This document shows, piece after piece, positions 6,704 to 14,851 of a stretch of DNA of 44,871 bases. This DNA is from an uncultured Clostridia bacterium (GTDB lineage: Bacteria > Bacillota > Clostridia > Christensenellales > Aristaeellaceae). The stretch lies in the NCBI GenBank assembly GCA_934663625.1, contig CAKUKP010000009.1, positions 1 to 44,871 on the forward strand. The letters are read 5' to 3'. The position numbers and the translations under genes were made by a program. The stretch's first letter is position 1. Each line of letters begins with the position of its first letter. The notes beneath the pieces were generated by a model. It saw nothing but the letters and a program-made list of their open reading frames with translations, was not told the DNA's origin and searched no databases.

Positions 6704-9700
6704 TTACCTGCGGACGGACAGCACGGCCTTTTCGCCGTTGATGTTCCATTCCTTGGCGTATGCGCCTTCGGGCGCGGCGGCGCAGGTGAAATCGGTCGCC
6801 AGCACGGCCGCACTGATTTCAGCGGCATTTTTGGAAAGCACCGCGGAGAGCGCTTCGGTGGTCTGATAGGTCACGGCGATGCGATCCACCACTTCGAAGC
6901 CCGCTTCCTTGCGCATGGTTTGCAGCTTGGAGATCGTTTCGCGGACGAAGCCCTTTTCGATCAGCGCGGGGGTGAGGTTGGTATCGATGACCACGGTCAT
7001 GCCGCCGTCAGACTCGGCGACGAAGCCGGGCTTCTGCGCGGGCGTGATCAGCGCGTCATCGCGGGTCAGTTCGATTTCGGCGCCGTCGATTTCGAACTTC
7101 CAGGTATTGCCCGCGTCGAACGCATCCACGATGGCGGTGGTGTCCGCTTCCTTCAGATATGCGCCGATCTTGCCGAGCAGCTTGCCGTACTTCGGCCCCA
7201 GCGTGCGCATCTGCGGCTTGATCTGATAAGCGGTGAAGGCGCGCGCATCATCGATGAATTTCACTTCTTCCACGTTCAGTTCATCGCGGATCAGCGCGGC
7301 GCAGTCGTCGGACAGCTCGCTGCCCTTTACATACAGCGTGCCCAGCGCCTGACGTACCTTGATGTTCGCGGTGGAGCGGCATGCGCGGCCCAGCTGTACC
7401 GCCTGCATGACCTCCTCCATCTGGCTTTCCAGATCGGGGTTGATCCATTCGGTATGGCATACCGGAAAATCGGACAGATGCACGGATTCCGCCGCGCCCG
7501 TGATGTTGCCCGCCACCAGATTCTGGTACATGGATTCCGCCATGAACGGAATGAACGGCGCGCAGACGTAGGAAAGCGTGGTCAGCACGGTGTAGAGCGT
7601 GCTGTACGCCGCCAGCTTATCATCGGTCCATTCCTTGCCCCAGAAGCGGGACTTGGACAGGCGCACATACCAGTTGGAAAGTTCATCGGTAAAGCTCTGG
7701 ATGGCGCGGGCGGCTTCGGTGATCTTGTATTCCGCCAGATTTTCATCCACGAATTTTACCAGCGTATTCAGCTTGGACAGCGCCCAGCGATCCATCAGCG
7801 TGTAATCGGAGGGCTGGCAAACGTTCACTTCGGGCTTGTAATCATCGATCGATGCGTACATCGCGAAGAACGCATAGGTGTTCCACAGCGTGCCCATGAA
7901 CTTGGACTGCATTTCGCTTACCAGTTCGCCGGAGAAGCGGGTGGGCAGCCACGGCGCGCCGGATGCATAGAAGTACCAGCGAACGGCGTCCGCGCCCTGC
8001 TTATCCAGCACCTCCCACGGATCGACCACGTTGCCGATGTGCTTGGACATCTTGCGGCCCTCGGCGTCCTGTACGTGACCCATGACCAGGCAGTTCTTGT
8101 AGCTGCTCTTGCCGAACACCAGCGTGCTGATGGCGATCAGCGAATAGAACCAGCCGCGGGTCTGGTCGATGGCTTCGGAAATGAAGTCCGCCGGAAAGCG
8201 CTTTTCGAAGATTTCCTTATTTTCAAAGGGATAGTGCCACTGCGCGAAGGGCATCGAGCCGGAATCATACCAGCAGTCGATAACTTCGGGCGTGCGGTGC
8301 ATCTTGCCGCCGCACTTCGGGCAGGTGATGGTGACCGCATCGATGTAGGGGCGGTGCAGTTCGATGTTGGGGTCTACGTTATCGCCCAGCTCGATCAGCT
8401 CCTGACGGGAACCGATTACATGGATGTGGCCGCAATCGCATACCCAGACCGGCAGCGGCGTGCCCCAATAGCGTTCGCGGGACAGCGCCCAGTCGATCAC
8501 GTTCTCCAGGAAGTTGCCGAAGCGGCCGTCCTTGATGTTATCGGGCATCCAGTTGATGGTCTGGTTATTCTTCAGCAGCTGATCGCGCACCTCCGTCATG
8601 CGGATGAACCAGCCGCTGCGCGCGTAATAGATCAGCGGCGTATCGCAGCGCCAGCAGAAGGGGTAATCATGTTCGAATACCGGCGCGTCTACCAGCTTGC
8701 CCGCTTCGTCCAGCTCCTTCAGGATGATGGGATCAGCCTTCTTTACGAAGGTGCCCGCCCACGGGGTTTCCTTGCTCATGCAGCCCTTGGTATCCACCAG
8801 CTGCAGGAAGGGGATATGGTTTTCACGGCCGACGCGCGCGTCGTCCTCACCAAACGCGGGCGCCTGATGTACCACGCCGGTACCGTCGGTCATGGTAACA
8901 TAATCATCCGCGACGACCTTCCATGCGTTTTCGCGGTTCGGATCGTTCTTTACGCAGTTCGGCTGGAAATCAAACAGCGGTTCATAGCGCAGACCCACCA
9001 GTTCTTCGCCGGGGAAGGTGATCTTGTTGGTTACGACCGCGCCCTCGCCCAGCACCTTTTCGATCAGCGCATCGCCCATGATCACGGTGCGGCCTTCGAA
9101 ATCGAAGCGGGCGTAGGTTTCATGCGGGTTTACGCACAGGGCAACGTTGCTGGGCAGCGTCCACGGCGTGGTCGTCCATGCGTAGATGTAGGTGTTTTCC
9201 TGATCGCGCACCTTGAAGCGAACCACGGCGGAACGCTCCTTCACGGTCTTATAGCCCTGCGATACTTCATGGCTGGAAAGCGCGGTGCCGCAGCGCGGGC
9301 AATAGGGCACGATCTTATGCCCCTTGTACAGAAGCCCCTTCTTCGCGATTTCCTTCAGGCTCCACCATTCGGATTCGATGTAATTATCCTCGTAGGTGAT
9401 GTAGGGATGTTCCATATCGCACCAGTAGCCCACGCGATCGGACATTTCTTCCCACATGCCCTTGTATTTCCATACGGATTCGCGGCATTTCTTGATGAAC
9501 GGCTCCAGACCGTACTGCTCGATCTGATCCTTGCCGTCCAGACCCAGCTGCTTTTCAACTTCCAGTTCTACCGGCAGGCCGTGGGTGTCCCAGCCGGCCT
9601 TGCGCAGCACGTTCTTGCCCTTCATGGTCTGATAGCGCGGGATCAGATCCTTGATGGCGCGGGTTTCGATGTGGCCGATGTGCGGCTTGCCGTTCGCGGT

Positions 9701-9844
9701 CGGCGGGCCGTCATAGAACGTGAACGTATCGCAGCCCTTGCGCAGATCTACGCTCTTTTTGAAGATTTCATTCTTCTTCCAGAAGGACAGAACTTCCTTT
9801 TCACGCGTGAGGAAATCCATTGAAGTGGAAACCTTTTCAAACAT
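6704..9844 (-). CDS. ileS: Isoleucyl-tRNA synthetase, long (type 2) form
   Basis: It charges tRNA-Ile in the cytosol and edits Val-tRNA-Ile. The class I signature GPPTANGKPHIGH puts HIGH at residues 55-58. The second ATP loop is KMSKH (598-602) in place of the usual KMSKS. Between them is the large CP1 editing domain, followed by the anticodon-binding domain and a C-terminal extension. At 1046 aa, with 'PPTANG' rather than 'PPYANG', it matches the longer, eukaryote-like IleS type; some members of that type are naturally mupirocin-tolerant, which is an inference only. I use ATG 9844 because TTTGGAGG lies 8 nt upstream; an in-frame TTG at 9859 overlaps that ribosome site. Expression is governed by the T-box leader upstream. 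Confidence 0.96.
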   Translation of the reverse strand: MFEKVSTSMDFLTREKEVLSFWKKNEIFKKSVDLRKGCDTFTFYDGPPTANGKPHIGHIETRAIKDLIPRYQTMKGKNVLRKAGWDTHGLPVELEVEKQLGLDGKDQIEQYGLEPFIKKCRESVWKYKGMWEEMSDRVGYWCDMEHPYITYEDNYIESEWWSLKEIAKKGLLYKGHKIVPYCPRCGTALSSHEVSQGYKTVKERSAVVRFKVRDQENTYIYAWTTTPWTLPSNVALCVNPHETYARFDFEGRTVIMGDALIEKVLGEGAVVTNKITFPGEELVGLRYEPLFDFQPNCVKNDPNRENAWKVVADDYVTMTDGTGVVHQAPAFGEDDARVGRENHIPFLQLVDTKGCMSKETPWAGTFVKKADPIILKELDEAGKLVDAPVFEHDYPFCWRCDTPLIYYARSGWFIRMTEVRDQLLKNNQTINWMPDNIKDGRFGNFLENVIDWALSRERYWGTPLPVWVCDCGHIHVIGSRQELIELGDNVDPNIELHRPYIDAVTITCPKCGGKMHRTPEVIDCWYDSGSMPFAQWHYPFENKEIFEKRFPADFISEAIDQTRGWFYSLIAISTLVFGKSSYKNCLVMGHVQDAEGRKMSKHIGNVVDPWEVLDKQGADAVRWYFYASGAPWLPTRFSGELVSEMQSKFMGTLWNTYAFFAMYASIDDYKPEVNVCQPSDYTLMDRWALSKLNTLVKFVDENLAEYKITEAARAIQSFTDELSNWYVRLSKSRFWGKEWTDDKLAAYSTLYTVLTTLSYVCAPFIPFMAESMYQNLVAGNITGAAESVHLSDFPVCHTEWINPDLESQMEEVMQAVQLGRACRSTANIKVRQALGTLYVKGSELSDDCAALIRDELNVEEVKFIDDARAFTAYQIKPQMRTLGPKYGKLLGKIGAYLKEADTTAIVDAFDAGNTWKFEIDGAEIELTRDDALITPAQKPGFVAESDGGMTVVIDTNLTPALIEKGFVRETISKLQTMRKEAGFEVVDRIAVTYQTTEALSAVLSKNAAEISAAVLATDFTCAAAPEGAYAKEWNINGEKAVLSVRR

Positions 9845-9862
9845 GATCCATTCCTCCAAAAT

Positions 9863-10110
9863 AAAAAATCAGCCTTCATCCCACGGGACGAAGACTTCTT
9901 CGCGGTACCACCCATCTTGATATGCCCATGCAGCATATCCGCTTATGATCGCTGTAACGGGCTGCCCGTCGAACCCTGCGGCGTAAAACGCTTTCGAGCC
10001 GAAGCTCCGGGGTGATCCGCATGGAATGCCGCCGTCCGGACTCGCACCAGCCTCCGGATCGCTTGCGGGGCAATTTCCATCCCGTCCCCATCATCGCACG
10101 AATTTGTACA
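9863..10110 (-). ncRNA. T-box riboswitch of ileS, specifier ATC
   Basis: The minus-strand leader contains the invariant T-box core GGGTGGTACCGCG (9901-9913), which pairs with the uncharged tRNA acceptor end. Stem I has a GGTGCGAG-type distal element, and a specifier ATC (Ile) at 10014-10016 followed by ACCCCGGAGC. The terminator is a 12-bp stem AGTCTTCGTCCC/GGGATGAAGGCT (9871-9896) followed by GATTTTTTAT. The expected role is that uncharged tRNA-Ile (GAU) stabilises the antiterminator and allows ileS transcription. Confidence 0.95.
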
Positions 10111-10116
10111 TTCCTT

Positions 10117-10145
10117 ATTATATATGCTTTCGCGGGTTCTGTAAA
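10117..10145 (-). promoter_or_regulatory. Promoter of the ileS T-box transcript
   Basis: The -35 is TTTACA (10140-10145), the spacer is 17 bp, and the -10 is TATAAT (10117-10122). Transcription should start near 10110, giving a leader of about 265 nt. Confidence 0.85.
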
Positions 10146-10160
10146 CCCCAATCAGATGAT

Positions 10161-10652
10161 TTAACGCGCTTTTCGATGGAATGCGGATAATACGCGTTCG
10201 CGCAGGCCGCCGTCCGTGCGCGCGTCCTGCAGCGCGCGGGCGTATTTCGCGTTCTCCGGCTGCTGATGCGCCGCGATGCGCAAATAGATGATCGCCTTCT
10301 GCGTATCGCGCAGCTTCATCAATACCGCGCCGAACAGATAATTCCATTCCGCGCAGCGCGTGGTAACGGTCATCAGCCGCTGCCGCGCCGCCGCGTACTG
10401 CCCCTGATCGATCATCTGCGCGATCTCGGTCAGCATCGCGCGATCGTCCCGCGCGGAAAACGCCGCCGCGGGCCCCTTCATGCACATGCGGTAGGCGGCG
10501 TTGATCTGCGCCATGCGTTCGCCCGCCCAATCGCGCTCCGGCCCTTCCGCAAAGCGATCCGGATGCCATCTGCGCGCCAGCGCGCGATAGGCCTCGCGTA
10601 TCTGCGCGCGGCTGGCGGTTACCGGAAGATCCAATATCTTATACGCATCCAA
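10161..10652 (-). CDS. J-domain (DnaJ-like) protein with helical C-terminal region
   Basis: The N terminus is a J domain: residues 2-35 read AYKILDLPVTASRAQIREAY then ALARRWHPDRF, with the catalytic HPD at 30-32 that stimulates DnaK ATPase. The rest (about residues 80-145) is alpha-helical and TPR-like (QYAAARQRLMTV, AIIYLRIAAHQQPENAKYA). There is no Gly/Phe region or zinc finger, so it is a type III J protein, 163 aa. The start is TTG at 10652, with GAGGTGA about 7 nt upstream. Its role is probably recruiting DnaK to a specific client; the client is unknown. It is transcribed alone from the promoter at 10716-10743. Confidence 0.85.
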   Translation of the reverse strand: MDAYKILDLPVTASRAQIREAYRALARRWHPDRFAEGPERDWAGERMAQINAAYRMCMKGPAAAFSARDDRAMLTEIAQMIDQGQYAAARQRLMTVTTRCAEWNYLFGAVLMKLRDTQKAIIYLRIAAHQQPENAKYARALQDARTDGGLRERVLSAFHRKAR

Positions 10653-11017
10653 TGGCGTTCACCTCAATAAATGTTATGCGGCGCGGTTCACCGCAATTCT
10701 ATATACTGCATTTCTATTATAGATGTTTCGTTTTTTGTGTCAAGCGCAGTCGCGTTTCGGAACGCGCCGAAACGGATGCTTTCGGGGGTTTTATACCAAC
10801 AATTAACAGTTTTTCCGGATTTACGGGCGCGTTGGCGGCGAAATTATCCGGCGCGGTTCGGCACGATCCGACCGATATTTCGGAAATATTACAAATGTTA
10901 TCGAAAGTATGAGAAAGATTGAACATGTCGCCGCACGCCTTTACGCGGCATGGAAATACGTGTAAAATGATTTATATATGATTGCGCGTCAGAATTTATG
11001 ACGCAAAAAGCAAGGAC
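10653..11017. promoter_or_regulatory. Divergent intergenic region with two promoters
   Basis: No gene is seen here. The minus-strand promoter for the J-domain gene has -35 TTGACA (10738-10743), a 16-bp spacer and -10 TATAAT (10716-10721). The plus-strand promoter for the membrane protein has -35 TTTACG (10940-10945), a 17-bp spacer and -10 TAAAAT (10963-10968). The 190 bp between them shows no feature I recognise. Confidence 0.7.
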
Positions 11018-11026
11018 GTGAACGCG

Positions 11027-11596
11027 TTGCAGAATCGCAGACCGGTTCAACCGCAAAGGCGCAGACCTGCGCCCCGCCGCGCAGCGGCAGGCAGGGGCAG
11101 GCGCGCGCGCAGAAAAATGCATATGCCCGTATTGCGCAACGGCAATACGCTTTTGTGGCTGATCCTCTGCTTTCCGGTGGGTCTGACCAAGATGTGGAAA
11201 AACAGCTGCACCTGGAAAAACGGCGTGAAATACATCGTATCTGCCGTGCCCGCGCTGGCGCTGGCGTTTGTGCTGATCTGGCCGTTCGGTGCGGAACCCG
11301 CGCGCGGAGGCGTAAATCTGGTGGGCAATGAAAAGATCGCCGAGGTCTATGGTCCCGAATTGCCCGAAAATATGGTGGACGGCTATTCCCGCCCCGCCGA
11401 CGGCACCGTGATCGCCGCGAGCGATGATACCGAGGACGCCGTCACCTACGTCTACGCGACCGACAAGCAGACCCATTATCATCTGGGCAATTGCAAATTC
11501 GCCTATGCCAGCGGCCGCCGCATGACCGTATACGAAGCCGAATTCCGAGGCCTGACGCCCTGCCCTCGTTGCTTTGGCAGTGCCGACAGCCAGTAG
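11027..11596 (+). CDS. Small membrane protein with C-terminal His/Cys metal-site motif
   Basis: Family not recognised by name. The N-terminal 30 residues are Arg/Pro/Ala-rich. Two hydrophobic stretches follow (about 41-56 and 69-87), then a C-terminal domain with a H-x-H-x3-C ... P-C-x-x-C pattern (H150, H152, C156, C179, C182 from the chosen start). This tail resembles short metal-binding modules found at the ends of clostridial secreted nucleases and surface proteins. I choose TTG 11027 (AGGA 10 nt upstream); GTG 11018 is possible, and TTG 10982 is too close to the predicted transcription start near 10975. The last codons (GSADSQ) and the stop lie inside a repeat hairpin, so the repeat has replaced or abuts the native 3' end. 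Confidence 0.6.
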   Translation: MQNRRPVQPQRRRPAPRRAAAGRGRRARRKMHMPVLRNGNTLLWLILCFPVGLTKMWKNSCTWKNGVKYIVSAVPALALAFVLIWPFGAEPARGGVNLVGNEKIAEVYGPELPENMVDGYSRPADGTVIAASDDTEDAVTYVYATDKQTHYHLGNCKFAYASGRRMTVYEAEFRGLTPCPRCFGSADSQ

Positions 11597-12171
11597 CGGG
11601 CTGTGCCCGCACCCAGCAGCTGCCGCGCTGACAGGCTGAGCCTGCATCCAGTAGCTGCCGCGCTGTTGATTGTGCCCATAAGCGCAAGGCGCAATCAAAT
11701 GACGTTTTTGCAGCCATTGATTCAAGCTGCAAAAACTGCGTTGGTGCAGCGACCGAGGGGTTTCTCTCCCTCAGTCACCTTCGGTGACAGCTCCCCCATC
11801 AGGTGGAGCCAGGAAACGAACAGCCGTAACTCTTGCCTTCCTCTGATGAGGAAGGTGTCAGCGGCATTTGCCGCTGACGGAAGGAGAGAACTACGTAAGT
11901 TTTGATGCCTTGAATCTATGGGCATCAAAACGTGAATTAGAACTAAGCCCGAACAGAATAGAAACGCAGAATCCATGTCCCTTAAATCTATGGGGACATG
12001 GATTTGTCGTTTAAAACACGGCAGTAGCTGGCAGTCGGCACTGCCGACCGTGAATTAGAACTAAGCCCGAACAGAATAGAAACGCAGAATCCACGACCCT
12101 TGAACTTATGGGGTCGTGGATTCGTCGTTCAAAACACGGCAGTAGCCGGGATCAAACGCCCTGCGTTTGAC
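11577..12171. repeat. Large intergenic block of structured repeats
   Basis: No gene is seen. In order: reverse-oriented short-hairpin modules (GCGGGC/GCCCGC at 11596-11610; CAGGC/GCCTG at 11632-11644), hairpin GATTGTGCC/GGCGCAATC (11668-11696) and hairpin GTTTTTGCAGC/GCTGCAAAAAC (11704-11736). Next come an A element (11764-11811), a B element (11834-11890) and hairpin GTTTTGATGCC/GGCATCAAAAC (11899-11931). Two tandem units follow, each a linker ending in AGAATAGAAACGCA, a 12-13-bp hairpin (11969-12005; 12087-12123), the CACGGCAGTAG module, and a short hairpin (12034-12048; 12154-12168). The two long hairpins have different stems but nearly identical loops. Confidence 0.88.
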
Positions 12172-12200
12172 TTGACGGGAAGGGGGATTTGGGGTAGAAT
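12172..12200 (+). promoter_or_regulatory. Promoter of the yerC-pcrA-ligA operon
   Basis: The -35 is TTGACG (12172-12177), the spacer is 17 bp and the -10 is TAGAAT (12195-12200). It starts three bases after the last repeat hairpin, so transcription begins near 12207. Confidence 0.8.
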
Positions 12201-12237
12201 ATAGGTAGTATATTAAAGTGTGAAAGCTGGTACGAGT

Positions 12238-12531
12238 ATGTTTGAATCCAGATTGAAATCAGATCGCGCGGATCTGCTGGCGAAGGCGTTTCTCGCGCTG
12301 GAAACGGAAGAGGATTGCTATCGTCTGTTCGAAGATCTGTTCACCATTCGGGAAGTGCAGGATCTGTCCTCGCGCATGGAAATCGCAATGATGCTGAAGG
12401 ACAGGGTAACGTATAACGAGATCGTGGAAAAGACCGGCGCTTCCACCGCGACGATCGGCCGCGTGAACCGTGCGCTGAGCTATGGCGCGGGCGGATACGA
12501 ACGTGTGATTGAAAAGCTGAAAAAGGAATAA
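12238..12531 (+). CDS. YerC/YecD-family TrpR-like DNA-binding protein
   Basis: This is a small helix-turn-helix protein related to the Trp repressor and to B. subtilis YerC. The TrpR-type HTH is visible around residues 45-85 (SRMEIAMMLKDRVTYNEIVE, then KTGASTATIGRVNRALSYG). Length (97 aa) fits the family. ATG 12238 aligns best with the family N terminus; GTG 12220 is in frame but leaves a leader of only about 13 nt, and neither has a strong ribosome site. The next gene, pcrA, starts 3 nt after the stop. The same order (yerC, pcrA, ligA) occurs in Bacillus. It probably represses or tunes this operon or a nearby one; the ligand is unknown. Confidence 0.88.
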   Translation: MFESRLKSDRADLLAKAFLALETEEDCYRLFEDLFTIREVQDLSSRMEIAMMLKDRVTYNEIVEKTGASTATIGRVNRALSYGAGGYERVIEKLKKE

Positions 12532-12534
12532 ACT

Positions 12535-14838
12535 ATGAATTACATCGATACCTTAAATCCACAGCAGCGGCAGGCCGTTTTGCAGACGGAGGGCCCGCTG
12601 CTTGTTTTGGCTGGCGCGGGCAGCGGCAAAACCCGCGTGCTGACCTGCCGCGTGGCGCGGCTGATCGAACAGGGCGTGCCTGCGTGGCGCATACTGGCGA
12701 TCACGTTTACCAATAAAGCCGCGAAGGAAATGGTGGAGCGCGTGGACGCGCTGGCGGGCTCCGCGACGGAGGAAGCGTGGGTATCCACATTCCATTCCTG
12801 CTGCGCGCGAATCCTGCGCCGCGATATCGAAAAGCTGGGCTATAAGCGCGATTTTTCGATCTACGATGAGGACGATCGCACCACCGTGATCAAGCGCGTG
12901 GCGAAGGAAATGAATCTAAGCGATAAGGAATTCCCGCCCAAGGCGATCAAGGCGGTGATTTCCGATGCGAAGAATCGGCTGCTCACGCCGAAGGAATGGC
13001 TCCAGGATGCGGGCGATAATTTCCGCAATCGCAAATTCTATGAAGCGTTCGTCAAATATGAGGATGCGCTGCGCGGCAATAACGCGCTGGATTTCGATGA
13101 TCTGCTGATCAAAACGCTGGTGCTGCTGAGCGAGCATCCGCCGGTACTGGAATACTATCAGAACCGGTTCGATTATGTGCTGGTGGACGAATATCAGGAT
13201 ACGAATGCGGCGCAATATCAGTTCGTGCGGCTGATGGCGGGCAATAAGCGCAATCTGTGCGTGGTGGGCGATGATGATCAATCCATCTACGGCTGGCGCG
13301 GCGCGGACATCCGCAACATATTGGATTTTGAAAAGGATTATCCGGATGCGGTGGTGATCAAGCTGGAGCAGAACTACCGATCCACCGGAAACATTCTGGA
13401 CGCCGCCAATCAGGTGATCGCGCACAACGCCGGACGCAAGGAAAAGGCGCTGTGGACGCAGAGCGACGCGGGCGATAAGGTGGCGCTGTATCACGCGATG
13501 GACGAGCGCGATGAAGCGGCGTTCGCGGCGCTGATGAGCAAAAAGCTGATCGATAAGGAGGGCTACCGCCCCGGCGAAATCGCCGTTCTGTACCGCACGA
13601 ATGCGCAGAGCCGCGTATTGGAGGAAGCGTTCATCCGCGCAGGCGTGCCGAACCGCATCTACGGCGGCCAGCGCTTCTATGATCGCAAGGAAGTTAAGGA
13701 TCTGATCGCCTACATGCGCGCGCTGGTGAATCCGGACGACGATGTATCCGTCCGGCGGATCATCAACGAACCCAAGCGCGGCATCGGTGAAGCCAGCATA
13801 CAGGCGCTGGCGGACTGGGCGGCGCAGAATGAGGTTTCACTGATGGCGGCGGCGCTTTCCGCGGCGGATACCGGCCTTTCCGCGGGCGCGGTGAAGAAGA
13901 TCGGCGCGTTTGCGGATCTGATGGTATCGCTGACCGAATCGATGTACGATAAATCGCTTACGGATTTCGTGGAAGAATTGATCGAACAGACCGGCTATGT
14001 GCGCGCGCTGGAGGCGAGCAAGACCGAGGAAAACCAGACGCGCATCGAAAATATCCGCGAATTGGAAGGCGCGGTGAGCGAATATCAGGAGCTGAATCCC
14101 GAAGCCGGACTTTCGGAATTTCTGGAAAACGTGGCGCTGATTTCGGATATCGATAATATGAATCAGACCAGCGGCGCGGTGACGCTGATGACGCTGCACT
14201 CCGCCAAGGGTCTGGAATTCGACGCGGTATTTCTGGTGGGCATGGAGGAGGGCGTATTCCCGCTGTCCAGATCGCTGTTCGATGAATCCGCGCTGGAGGA
14301 GGAACGCAGGCTGGCTTACGTGGGAATTACGCGCGCAAAGAAGCGCCTGTTTCTGTCGCACGCGCGCACCCGCCTTTTGTATAACGCCCGCTCCGCCAAT
14401 GAATTATCCAGATTCGTTTCGGAAATCCCGAACCGGCTGATTCAGGACGGCGCGGCGAAGGCGCAGATGCGCGTGCCGCCGCCGTCCGGCAGAGTTGGAT
14501 ACGCGCCGCAGCCGCGCTACGGGCAGGGTGGTTCGACTTACGCGCCGCAGCCTGTGCAGAAGCGCCCGCAGGCGCGCGCGAACTATGCGCCGCAGCCCGC
14601 ACAGAAGGGCGCGCTGGGCATTCCGGGACTGCAGAAGGGCTTTGGGAAAAGCGCGGAACCGGCGCGGGGATTGCAGATTTTCAAGACCGGCGACGTCGTC
14701 ATGCATTCCACCTTCGGCAGGGGCGAAGTGATTGATGTTTCCGAATCCGGCGGAAGATCGTATGTGCAGGTGCGCTTTCCGGGTGATGTAGAAAAGAAAT
14801 TTGCGGCGGACGTTGCGCCGCTTCGCAAGATCAATTGA
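12535..14838 (+). CDS. pcrA: ATP-dependent 3'-5' DNA helicase PcrA/UvrD
   Basis: This superfamily 1A helicase acts in nucleotide excision repair, replication restart and plasmid replication. Motifs seen in order are Walker A AGAGSGKT (about residue 27), DEYQD, GDDDQSIYGWRGAD, and TLHSAKGLEFDAVFLVGMEEG in the C-terminal RecA-like domain. A proline/alanine-rich linker with three YAPQP copies (about residues 655-700) leads to a C-terminal Tudor-like module (GDVVMHSTFGRGEVIDV) that in PcrA binds RNA polymerase. Length (767 aa) is normal. It is coupled to yerC and ligA. The linker repeats are the only lineage-specific part. Confidence 0.96.
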   Translation: MNYIDTLNPQQRQAVLQTEGPLLVLAGAGSGKTRVLTCRVARLIEQGVPAWRILAITFTNKAAKEMVERVDALAGSATEEAWVSTFHSCCARILRRDIEKLGYKRDFSIYDEDDRTTVIKRVAKEMNLSDKEFPPKAIKAVISDAKNRLLTPKEWLQDAGDNFRNRKFYEAFVKYEDALRGNNALDFDDLLIKTLVLLSEHPPVLEYYQNRFDYVLVDEYQDTNAAQYQFVRLMAGNKRNLCVVGDDDQSIYGWRGADIRNILDFEKDYPDAVVIKLEQNYRSTGNILDAANQVIAHNAGRKEKALWTQSDAGDKVALYHAMDERDEAAFAALMSKKLIDKEGYRPGEIAVLYRTNAQSRVLEEAFIRAGVPNRIYGGQRFYDRKEVKDLIAYMRALVNPDDDVSVRRIINEPKRGIGEASIQALADWAAQNEVSLMAAALSAADTGLSAGAVKKIGAFADLMVSLTESMYDKSLTDFVEELIEQTGYVRALEASKTEENQTRIENIRELEGAVSEYQELNPEAGLSEFLENVALISDIDNMNQTSGAVTLMTLHSAKGLEFDAVFLVGMEEGVFPLSRSLFDESALEEERRLAYVGITRAKKRLFLSHARTRLLYNARSANELSRFVSEIPNRLIQDGAAKAQMRVPPPSGRVGYAPQPRYGQGGSTYAPQPVQKRPQARANYAPQPAQKGALGIPGLQKGFGKSAEPARGLQIFKTGDVVMHSTFGRGEVIDVSESGGRSYVQVRFPGDVEKKFAADVAPLRKIN

Positions 14839-14851
14839 TCGGAGGACGATT

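Noticed and set aside
6920..9823. A 967-codon open frame on the plus strand
   Set aside because: It is the antisense shadow of ileS; it has low-complexity composition, no domain signature, and no ribosome site. GC-rich codon use makes such long shadows common here.
9940..9990. tRNA gene suggested by a GGTTCGA-like string
   Set aside because: It is part of the T-box leader; no cloverleaf can be formed around it, and no other tRNA-like segment was found in the window.
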